Assembly (NCBI RefSeq): GCF_027943725.1
Contig: NZ_AP025696.1
Span: 845,501-909,500, forward strand
DNA: 64,000 nucleotides
Direction of reading: 5' to 3'
DNA from: Nitrosophilus kaiyonis
Lineage (GTDB): Bacteria; Campylobacterota; Campylobacteria; Campylobacterales; Nitratiruptoraceae
The notes beneath the pieces are model-generated. The model did not search any database, was not told where the DNA came from, and saw only the letters and a list, made by a program, of their open reading frames with translations. This document shows positions 35,991 to 42,763 of this stretch, one piece after another. Numbering within the stretch: the first letter of the stretch is position 1; every line of letters starts with the position of its first letter. Made by a program: the position numbers and the translations under genes.

Positions 35991-36749
35991 TTAATCTTCT
36001 ATAACTTTATATTTTATAAATTCATTATTTGCATCAAGAACTTTTATTTTATAGTTTTGATAGCGTATTATTTTATTTTTATTGAAAGGATAAAACACTT
36101 CTTGAGTAAATGGGCTTCTTATCATATTGTTATAAAATTCTCTATACACAATTTTTATATTATTATTTAAAAGCCCCATATATAAAAGCTCTTTTTTAAA
36201 TGACTCCAATGTTTTTAATACTACATATTTTGATTTTTTGGAACTTAGTGTTTCAAAAACTTTATTATTGCTTGTATTAATTGCGTTAAAAATTAATATA
36301 TTTCCAAAAACATCATATATATTGTCATCTATCAAATCCCCATTTTTATTTATTTTTACAAATATTTTTCTTTTGTATTGTACGTTATAGTCTCCCAAAA
36401 GCAGATATTGATATTCTGGTACAAACTTGTCATAGCTATATAAATAATATATTTTGTCTTTTTTAATAAATGGCGGTATATCTATTAACGCTTTATATTC
36501 ATATATAGAACTTGGATTAATTGAGTGTATTAGCTCTTTTTTATGTGTTTCTGTTATTATAGGCATTCCTATATAAACTTTATAAACTTTGCCCAATGTA
36601 TAATTTTTTTGATTTTTTACTATAATTTTTTCAATATTGCTATTTTTTTTATATTTATAAACAATTGTTCTATCAGTTGGCACATTGGGTTGCTGTACAC
36701 ATCCTGTGAGAAACACTAATAATAAAACAAAAAATATATATCGCACCAT
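35991..36749 (-). CDS. Lysogen-expressed lipoprotein
   Basis: 252-aa protein with a lipoprotein signal: hydrophobic h-region and lipobox LTGC (Cys17), then a polar, Tyr/Lys/Asn-rich mature domain with no recognised family. It starts directly after the CI-type repressor (no gap) on the same strand, so it should be made in the lysogen. Prophage lipoproteins in this position often block superinfection; that role is inferred from position only. Confidence 0.7.
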   Translation of the reverse strand: MVRYIFFVLLLVFLTGCVQQPNVPTDRTIVYKYKKNSNIEKIIVKNQKNYTLGKVYKVYIGMPIITETHKKELIHSINPSSIYEYKALIDIPPFIKKDKIYYLYSYDKFVPEYQYLLLGDYNVQYKRKIFVKINKNGDLIDDNIYDVFGNILIFNAINTSNNKVFETLSSKKSKYVVLKTLESFKKELLYMGLLNNNIKIVYREFYNNMIRSPFTQEVFYPFNKNKIIRYQNYKIKVLDANNEFIKYKVIED

Positions 36750-37460
36750 CTATCCCTTCAATATCCTCAAAACAACTCTTCCAACTATTGCAAAAAATAC
36801 CTGGTTATTTTCCATATCTAATTCAATAGGCGGATAGGTTGGGTTAATAGATACTATTCTAATTTTTGAGCCACCTACAAATTGGATCTGCTTAACCATT
36901 AATTGATTGTCATAGTTAATTACATAGATATTATCAATCTTTTCAATAGGCTCGTCAAATTTATATCTATATATAATCACAAAATCTCCATCTCTTACAT
37001 AAGGCTCCATGGAATTGCCTCTGACTTGAAGGCCTTCAAGTCTTTCAGGCGGATATTGCGGCAAAAGCTTATCTTTGTCGATTATTAACTTATCCACAAC
37101 TTCTGTTTCAAAAGGTTCAATACCATGTCCTGCAGATACCTCATGATTAAGAATTGGAACTTCTATTGTTTCAGCTATAGCTGGGTATTGGGATTTGAGA
37201 AGATCAAGAGTTTCTTTTGTTGGGTTCTTTAATGCCTCTTTTAGGATTTGTAATTTTTTTGATGGATTAAATAAATCTTGTTCTGTTACACCTAATACTT
37301 CAGCTATTTTTCTTATCATTTCCTCATCTCTTGGAAATCTTCTACCATTTGCCCAATGAATCACAGTAGGAGTTGCCACACCTAATTTTTTTGCCAATTG
37401 CTCGCCAGTTATTTTCTTTTTATCCATATAATATCTAAGATTTTTGGCAAACCAATTCAT
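36750..37460 (-). CDS. CI/LexA-type prophage repressor
   Basis: 236-aa repressor. N-terminal XRE helix-turn-helix (KKITGEQLAKKLGVATPTVI, residues ~15-35) and C-terminal S24 peptidase domain: Ala110-Gly111 cleavage site (EVSAGHG), nucleophile Ser150 in RGNSMEP and Lys190 in QLMVKQ. It should therefore be self-cleaved upon RecA activation, coupling induction to DNA damage. AAAAGGG precedes the ATG. Its operators are the AATAC-N5-GTATT sites next door and at 32363-32412. Confidence 0.93.
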   Translation of the reverse strand: MNWFAKNLRYYMDKKKITGEQLAKKLGVATPTVIHWANGRRFPRDEEMIRKIAEVLGVTEQDLFNPSKKLQILKEALKNPTKETLDLLKSQYPAIAETIEVPILNHEVSAGHGIEPFETEVVDKLIIDKDKLLPQYPPERLEGLQVRGNSMEPYVRDGDFVIIYRYKFDEPIEKIDNIYVINYDNQLMVKQIQFVGGSKIRIVSINPTYPPIELDMENNQVFFAIVGRVVLRILKG

Positions 37461-37480
37461 GTTATTCCCTTTTTATAATA

Positions 37481-37556
37481 AATACTAATTGTATCAGATA
37501 TAAAAATACAAAATGGATTATTATTAAGCTGTATTTAATAATACATATCGTATTAT
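37481..37556 (+). promoter_or_regulatory. Rightward early promoter with three CI-type operators (OR-like)
   Basis: Sites AATAC-TAATT-GTATC (37481-37495), AATAC-AAAAT-GGATT (37505-37519, degenerate) and AATAC-ATATC-GTATT (37540-37554) lie between the repressor and the cro-like gene. The last overlaps a -10 TATTAT (37551-37556), which places the transcription start at about 37563, the A of the cro ATG. The 22-bp core 37532-37553 recurs in inverted orientation at 32364-32385. Confidence 0.75.
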
Positions 37557-37562
37557 TTTATT

Positions 37563-37829
37563 ATGAAAACAATTAGACAAATAATTAAAACCGAACTTAT
37601 CAAATCTTATAAAAGTATATTAGGATATGAGCCAAGCACGCCTCTTTTAAATATGATTTTAAGAGGTGACAGAAAACCTAATCCTGAAGTTAGGTTTGAT
37701 TTGCACCAAAAGGGGGTAATCCCCTTTTCTGCTTGGCTCGACATCAAATCTTATTTAAATGATAACAACTCTAATGATTCAACCTCAAGAAGAAATGAGG
37801 CGAAAAATCAACCAAAGGTCACATCATGA
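37563..37829 (+). CDS. Cro-like regulator (probably leaderless mRNA)
   Basis: 88-aa protein in the cro position, divergent from the repressor. The segment TPLLNMILRGDRKPNPEVRF and then LHQKGVIPFSAWLDI resembles the second half of XRE/Cro-type DNA-binding domains. No ribosome site precedes the ATG, and the predicted transcription start falls on it. The coding region contains four nested inverted repeats (37629-37739), so the mRNA is likely also a structured RNA. The C-terminal ~20 residues are polar and disordered. Confidence 0.65.
   Translation: MKTIRQIIKTELIKSYKSILGYEPSTPLLNMILRGDRKPNPEVRFDLHQKGVIPFSAWLDIKSYLNDNNSNDSTSRRNEAKNQPKVTS
37629..37739 (+). ncRNA. Four-way-junction RNA embedded in the cro-like gene
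   Basis: Perfect closing stem GAGCCAAGCA (37629-37638) with TGCTTGGCTC (37730-37739). Inside are three hairpins in series: CCTCTT/AAGAGG (37641-37646, 37661-37666), AAACCTAA/TTAGGTTT (37674-37681, 37690-37697) and AAAAGGGG/CCCCTTTT (37708-37715, 37721-37728). Ten, six, eight and eight perfect pairs in correct nesting within 111 nt are very unlikely by chance. It lies ~65 nt after the predicted start of the rightward early transcript. Confidence 0.65.
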
Positions 37830-38314
37830 TTGACGATATTTTTGGATACGAAGAGCTGCCGAACCTAAAAATTTATAAAGCAGCTCAAGCAGTAATAAAA
37901 GACTTTATGGATAGAGAATATAAAAAAATCGAGTGGGTAGCTGAAAAACTTGGAACTACCAAAGGCTATCTATATGCTCAGCTTGAGCCAAACAGAACAG
38001 ATAAACCTTTATCTGTTGATAGGATTATGGCTATTACTGAACTCACAGGTGATACTCGCATTATAGAAGCTATGGCAAAAGAATTTGGCTACACGCTTTG
38101 CAAGCCAGAAACCGAATCTCAAAAATCAGACGATCCAGTTATTGCAGTTACGCTTAAAGCATTTGGGCTCGAAGAGGTGCAAGGCATTTTGGCCAAAACA
38201 ATAAAAGAATCCATTGCTGATGGAGTGCTTGATGAAGAAGAAAAAAGCAAAATCAATGAAACAGCCCATTTATTAAGAAAGCTTGCAGCAGAACTACAGG
38301 AGAGTTTGAAGTGA
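37826..38314 (+). CDS. CII/CP76-type phage regulatory protein
   Basis: 162-aa protein similar to phage regulatory protein CII of the CP76 type (P2-like/lambdoid phages): a helix-turn-helix near residues 35-60 (EWVAEKLGTTKGYLYAQLEP) followed by LSVDRIMAITELTGDTRIIE and AKEFGYTL. The C-terminal part is an amphipathic helix. The start overlaps the cro-like gene by 4 bp. Likely acts in the lysis-lysogeny choice. Confidence 0.75.
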   Translation: MIDDIFGYEELPNLKIYKAAQAVIKDFMDREYKKIEWVAEKLGTTKGYLYAQLEPNRTDKPLSVDRIMAITELTGDTRIIEAMAKEFGYTLCKPETESQKSDDPVIAVTLKAFGLEEVQGILAKTIKESIADGVLDEEEKSKINETAHLLRKLAAELQESLK

Positions 38315-38664
38315 ACACTCAAATCTCAATTGAAAGAGCAATACTCTCAACCATATTGAATCTTGATTTCACTCTTTATGATGATCAGAAAAAGATTATT
38401 GATTTTAAAATTGAGGAGAAATATTTTTCTCATCCAAATCATAGAAAAATTGCAATAATGATAAATAAATGTAAAGAGTTTAATCTTCCGCCTTCTTCAA
38501 CAATATTGGAGGATAAGTTTAATATCGAAAATATGGATAATTATTTTAAAAATGATTATCTTGAAGTATTAGCTGCAAATAATTTAACTTTTGAAAGTTT
38601 TAAAAAATATTACGAACATTTAAAGTCCAAGTTTTCAAAAAATATTTTAAAGGCAATTGTATGA
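38311..38664 (+). CDS. DnaB N-terminal-domain-like protein
   Basis: 117-aa protein starting with GTG 38311 after CAGGAGAG. SIERAILSTILN and the pattern of YFSHPNHRKIAIMINKCK resemble the N-terminal domain of replicative helicase DnaB (primase-interacting, ring-forming). The helicase motor domain is encoded by the next gene, overlapping by 4 bp and in another frame. The pair looks like a DnaB split into two polypeptides. Confidence 0.65.
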   Translation: MNTQISIERAILSTILNLDFTLYDDQKKIIDFKIEEKYFSHPNHRKIAIMINKCKEFNLPPSSTILEDKFNIENMDNYFKNDYLEVLAANNLTFESFKKYYEHLKSKFSKNILKAIV

Positions 38665-39581
38665 GTTTTGATATTGAAAAAATTGCTTTAGATTTAAAAC
38701 AGATAAGAGCGGATATAGAAAAAGCAAAAAAATATGATGATTTTGAATCATTGGGAAATCTTTTAGAAAAAGAAGCAAATCTAAAGCTTGAACTTGCAAA
38801 ATACTACAAAAACACAACTGACAATAATCTCCATATAGTTTCTCTTGCAGAGGCAATCGATGAATATAAGAATATGCCAAAAAAACCAAAATATTCAACA
38901 GCAATTGAAGCAATCGATAAAAATCTTGAAGGCGGTTTTGAAATGGCTCAAATGGTTGTTTTTGCAGGGGAAAAAGGAGCTGGCAAAACTCTTATTACAA
39001 ATCAGATTCTTTATAACATATCAGCAGGTTTTAAAACTTTAATATTTAGCCTTGAGATGCCAAGATGGAAAATAACTGAAAGATTTTTAAAGAAAAACCC
39101 ATCTGGGAAAATATTAAATAATCTAAAAATAGCTGATAAAAAATTTACTCTTTCACAGATTGAGAACATTATAAGAGTTGAGTCTAAAAATGGAACTAGA
39201 TTTTTTGTTATTGATTCTCTAATGAAGATCCAGACAGATAAAAGCTATAGAAGTATTTCTGAAAAATACTCTGAAATATCTAACACGATTAGCAGACTTG
39301 CGATAGAAAATGAAGTATTGATTTTTTTAATCGCTCAAATGAGCAAGGAAGATATAAAAAATAAAAATTTAGCGCTTAAAAACAGTGGAGATATTGAATA
39401 CGATGCAGATATTATCTTTTATCTAAAAAAAGATAAAGACAATAAAAATAAACGAATTTTAATTTGTGACAAAAACAGGCAAAACGGGAATGAATTCAGT
39501 GAAGAGCTCTACATCGATAAAGATCAACTGAAATTTAATAGTGTAATAGTCGAGGAAGTATATAAAGATGAATGGGTATAA
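38661..39581 (+). CDS. DnaB-like replicative helicase, motor domain
   Basis: 306-aa RecA-fold ATPase of the DnaB/SF4 type. An N-terminal helical segment is followed by TAIEAIDKNLEGGFEMAQMV, Walker A GEKGAGKT (residues 103-110), TLIFSLEMPRWKITERF (the catalytic-Glu motif H1a), Walker B FFVIDSL and the Gln of ILIFLIAQMS-like motif 3. There is no N-terminal domain; that part is in the upstream gene. It would unwind the phage origin. Confidence 0.82.
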   Translation: MSFDIEKIALDLKQIRADIEKAKKYDDFESLGNLLEKEANLKLELAKYYKNTTDNNLHIVSLAEAIDEYKNMPKKPKYSTAIEAIDKNLEGGFEMAQMVVFAGEKGAGKTLITNQILYNISAGFKTLIFSLEMPRWKITERFLKKNPSGKILNNLKIADKKFTLSQIENIIRVESKNGTRFFVIDSLMKIQTDKSYRSISEKYSEISNTISRLAIENEVLIFLIAQMSKEDIKNKNLALKNSGDIEYDADIIFYLKKDKDNKNKRILICDKNRQNGNEFSEELYIDKDQLKFNSVIVEEVYKDEWV

Positions 39582-39584
39582 ACT

Positions 39585-40367
39585 ATGAGAATGAATTATA
39601 AGACCTATCCAGTTGATTATATAAATGAATTAAGAGCAGCTGGTAAAAGAAAAAAATCTATGGCTTTTATGGATTACTGGCACGATTTGGAGATGGGAGA
39701 ATACAATGCAGAAAGATTTTATGCAAAATCGTGGAATGTATCTCCCAGTACTGCTCATGAATGGATAAAAGAATTTAAAGATGAAATTGATAAATTTTTA
39801 GCTCATTGGCAATTGAAAAATGAGCAACACTATAATAATGTCAAAAAATTGTCCGAGCAAAAATCGAGCAAATTGAGCAGGGAAAAAGCCCGAAAACTTG
39901 GGGAAGTAAAAAACACAGCCGAGCAACAATCGAGCGAAGTATTTAATATATATACTACTACTAATAAAGAACAGCTTGAACTTAATAGAAAATTTGAAGA
40001 TTTAATATTTATTTATCAAACTAATGGTGGAAAAGTTATAAGAGATAAAGAAACATATGAAGCTTTTATAAAAGCTATGGAAGATATTAAGGATATTAAT
40101 CTTTTAAAAGCTTCATCTATAAGACATTTACATGATAATAGAGAAAAACCTGCATGGCTTAGAAACTTTTTAGAAAATATGATCTATAGAAGATATCTGA
40201 CTCCAGTATATGAAATAAAAAGAAAAACAGATTATGTTACTGGCAAATACAATAAAGAACTAAATAGGTTTGAAACTTTAACAAATGAATATATTGAATT
40301 AGATAATTCAACTTTTGAAAGATTAATGGCTAATGGAAGAATTAAAATTATAGGATATGCTGCATAA
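39585..40367 (+). CDS. Putative replication initiation / helicase-loader protein
   Basis: 260-aa protein 3 bp after the helicase gene. The N-terminal region (SMAFMDYWHDLEMGEYNAER and FYAKSWNVSPSTAHEWIKEF) has the look of a winged helix or HTH similar to DnaD/O-type initiators. A polar Ser/Lys/Gln-rich linker and a helical C-terminal domain follow. Two alternative starts (39585, 39591) exist. The assignment rests mostly on position beside dnaB; it could also be another regulator. Confidence 0.5.
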   Translation: MRMNYKTYPVDYINELRAAGKRKKSMAFMDYWHDLEMGEYNAERFYAKSWNVSPSTAHEWIKEFKDEIDKFLAHWQLKNEQHYNNVKKLSEQKSSKLSREKARKLGEVKNTAEQQSSEVFNIYTTTNKEQLELNRKFEDLIFIYQTNGGKVIRDKETYEAFIKAMEDIKDINLLKASSIRHLHDNREKPAWLRNFLENMIYRRYLTPVYEIKRKTDYVTGKYNKELNRFETLTNEYIELDNSTFERLMANGRIKIIGYAA

Positions 40368-40558
40368 TGGCTAAAAAGAAGCAAATAAATAAAAAACATT
40401 CATTTAGTTTTAAAAGATATTTTGCAACATGCACCAAGTGTGGAATGAGATACGAGAATGACGAATACGATAGTACTTTAAAAAAGTGCTGTATATGTAA
40501 GATGTTGTTGACTTGGAATGATTCCAAAGAACTTAAAACAGTTGAAGGGGTAAGATGA
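40367..40558 (+). CDS. Small zinc-ribbon-like protein
   Basis: 63-aa basic protein with a four-cysteine metal site: CTKCGMRYEN and, ~18 residues later, CCICKM. The N-terminal 20 residues are Lys-rich. Small zinc ribbons of this type accompany phage replication or resolvase genes, but no specific family is recognised. It is coupled to both neighbours by start/stop overlaps. Confidence 0.65.
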   Translation: MAKKKQINKKHSFSFKRYFATCTKCGMRYENDEYDSTLKKCCICKMLLTWNDSKELKTVEGVR

Positions 40559-40947
40559 ATAAGATACTTGGTAGGATCAAGAAGAGTTACAAATCAAGTG
40601 AACATGATGAGCAATCAAAAGTTGTTGAGTTTTGTAGATGGAACAAAATTCCAATCTTTGCTATTCCAAATGGAGCATGGATACCAATTAAAAACCATGC
40701 TATGCGTTCAAAGTATATTAACAAGCTCAAGCGAGAAGGAATGAGTCCAGGTGTACCAGATTTGTGTATTCCTGTTCCAAATGGACAGTATCACGGACTT
40801 TTTATCGAGATGAAGGTTAAAGGCGGATTTTTAAGGGACGAGCAAAAGAGATGGATTAAAGAATTGAATAAACAAGGATATAAGGCTGTTGTGTGCTACT
40901 CGGGGGATGAAGCGATAAAAGCTATTAGGGAGTATACAGATGGGTAA
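40555..40947 (+). CDS. VRR-NUC domain nuclease
   Basis: 130-aa protein consisting of a VRR-NUC (PD-(D/E)XK-type) domain: EHDEQSKVVEFCRWNKIPIF at the start, PGVPDLCIPVPNGQYHGLFI with the catalytic Asp, and EMKVKGGFLRDEQKRWIKEL with the ExK pair. Stand-alone VRR-NUC proteins are common in phage early regions, acting as Holliday-junction or structure-specific nucleases. It overlaps the small terminase gene by 8 bp. Confidence 0.9.
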   Translation: MNKILGRIKKSYKSSEHDEQSKVVEFCRWNKIPIFAIPNGAWIPIKNHAMRSKYINKLKREGMSPGVPDLCIPVPNGQYHGLFIEMKVKGGFLRDEQKRWIKELNKQGYKAVVCYSGDEAIKAIREYTDG

Positions 40948-41326
40948 AAAGCTAACACAAAAGCAAGAAAAATTTTGCTTAGAGTATGTCAAAACTGGAA
41001 ACGCTAGCGAGGCGTATAGAAAAGCATATAACACAAAAAAGATGAAACCAGAAAGTGTAAATAACAAAGCCTATGAACTGCTAAAGAAGGTGGAGATTAC
41101 GGCGAGGGTTGAAGAGCTTAGACAAAAAGCAGAAGATGAAGCTATTATGAGCGCACAGGAGCTTATGCGGTTTTATACTGAAGTGATTAGGCATGATGAA
41201 GTAGAAATGAAAGATAGACTAAAAGCCGCAGATCAATTAAGCAAATTAAGAGGTGACTATACTCAAAAGATTGAACATAAAGGGATAATTCCAGTTGATG
41301 TGGAGATAGTTATTGGTAAAGATTAA
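40940..41326 (+). CDS. terS: Terminase small subunit
   Basis: 128-aa protein with the terminase small-subunit (Terminase_2) start GKKLTQKQEKFCLEYVKTGN and ASEAYRKAY, a helix-turn-helix that recognises the packaging site, then an oligomerisation helix. The large subunit follows with a 14-bp overlap. Length is normal for the family. Confidence 0.92.
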   Translation: MGKKLTQKQEKFCLEYVKTGNASEAYRKAYNTKKMKPESVNNKAYELLKKVEITARVEELRQKAEDEAIMSAQELMRFYTEVIRHDEVEMKDRLKAADQLSKLRGDYTQKIEHKGIIPVDVEIVIGKD

Positions 41327-42509
41327 ATATAAGCCATTAAAGCCATTTGAAGAGCTTTTAAAGCCATATCGTTATAAAGTCTATTATGGAGGTAGAGGAA
41401 GCGCTAAAAGTTATAATTTTGCTTTGACCTTATTAATTTTAGCGAGTATTAAACCACTTAGAATTTTATGTGCAAGAGAGTTTCAAAACTCTATTTCTGA
41501 TAGTGTCCATAGACTTTTAAGTGATTTGATAGATAAGTACCAGCTGCCAAACTTTGAAGTGACACAAAGAGAGATTAGAAATAAGTTAACTGGTAGCGAG
41601 TTCATTTTTAAAGGTCTCAGGCACAATATACAATCTATCAAATCAATGGAAGGTGTGGATATATGTTGGGTAGAGGAAGCTCAAACAGTAAGCGAAGAGA
41701 GTTGGCAGATACTTATCCCAACTATCAGAAAGCCTGGCAGTGAAATTTGGATAAGTTTTAACCCACAATTTGTAGATGATCCAACCTATCAGCGCTTTGT
41801 AGTCAACCCTCCATCGAATGCCTTTGTCAAAAAGGTGACCTATAAAGACAATCCATACTTCCCAGATGTTCTAAAAGAGGAGATGGAGTATGACAAAAGA
41901 GTAGATTATGAGCGGTATATGCACATATGGGAGGGCGAATGTATAACCTATAGCGAGGCACAAGTATTTAAAGATAGATTTAAATTAGGGATACTTGATA
42001 CAACAAACTCAGATGAAGTTTATTATGGAGCAGACTGGGGTTTTGCAGTTGATCCTACTACTCTATTAAGAGTATGGATATCGGATAAATATCTCTATAT
42101 AGATCAGGAAGCTTATAAGGTTGGTTGTACTCTTGATGATACTCCAAACCTTTTTGAAAAAGTAGAAGGCTGCAGAAACCATATTATTAGAGCCGATAGC
42201 TCGAGACCTGAAACTATAAATTTTCTTAACTCAAGAGGATTTGTAATAAAGCCTGCTCCAAAATGGCCAGGGAGTATAGAAGATGGGATAGAGTTTATGA
42301 AAAGTTTTGAAAAAATTATTATTAATCCAAACTGTAAACATACTGCAGAAGAATTTAGGCTCTATAGCTATAAAACAAACAGTGCAGGAGATATTTTGCC
42401 TCAACTTGAGGATAAAAATAATCATTGTATAGATGCTATTAGATATGCGTTATCGCCTCTAATTCGTAAGCGAAATAGTGCTAAATCAATAAAAATAGGA
42501 TTGATATGA
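41313..42509 (+). CDS. terL: Terminase large subunit (PBSX type)
   Basis: 398-aa packaging ATPase/nuclease. Walker A-like GGRGSAKS at residues 26-33, Walker B ICWVEEAQTV near residue 118, then the RNase-H-fold nuclease domain with YYGADWGFAVDPTT and IIRADSSRPETI and a final DKNNHCIDAIRYAL. The start is TTG at 41313 within the terS end, after GGAG. The PBSX-family terminase suggests headful or cos packaging in a siphovirus. Confidence 0.95.
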   Translation: MVKIKYKPLKPFEELLKPYRYKVYYGGRGSAKSYNFALTLLILASIKPLRILCAREFQNSISDSVHRLLSDLIDKYQLPNFEVTQREIRNKLTGSEFIFKGLRHNIQSIKSMEGVDICWVEEAQTVSEESWQILIPTIRKPGSEIWISFNPQFVDDPTYQRFVVNPPSNAFVKKVTYKDNPYFPDVLKEEMEYDKRVDYERYMHIWEGECITYSEAQVFKDRFKLGILDTTNSDEVYYGADWGFAVDPTTLLRVWISDKYLYIDQEAYKVGCTLDDTPNLFEKVEGCRNHIIRADSSRPETINFLNSRGFVIKPAPKWPGSIEDGIEFMKSFEKIIINPNCKHTAEEFRLYSYKTNSAGDILPQLEDKNNHCIDAIRYALSPLIRKRNSAKSIKIGLI

Positions 42510-42763
42510 GATATGAAACGCTTCCATTTGAAACTCTGCAACTTGTACTTGATGAGGAAAATTATAAAAAAGTAATTAAATTTTGTGCAGGATATGCAAT
42601 TGCTTTCCCGAAAGGTAAAATTGTGTCCGAGTTAATCATTGATAGCTACAAAAAAATGCGTAAAGTTGGAATGAGTAAACCTTCAGCCGTGACAAAGCTA
42701 TCGCAAGAGTATAGAAAAAGTAGAAGGTGGATATATAAAATTATAAAAGAGAATGGATTATGA
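42506..42763 (+). CDS. Small HTH protein, Mor-like
   Basis: 85-aa protein whose second half (GMSKPSAVTKLSQEYRKSRR and WIYKIIKENG) is a helix-turn-helix, preceded by AIAFPKGKIVSELIID. The arrangement resembles the C-terminal domain of Mor/C activators of Mu-like phages. Its place between terminase and minor head genes is typical of a late-gene DNA-binding accessory. It is coupled to both neighbours. Function is inferred. Confidence 0.55.
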   Translation: MRYETLPFETLQLVLDEENYKKVIKFCAGYAIAFPKGKIVSELIIDSYKKMRKVGMSKPSAVTKLSQEYRKSRRWIYKIIKENGL

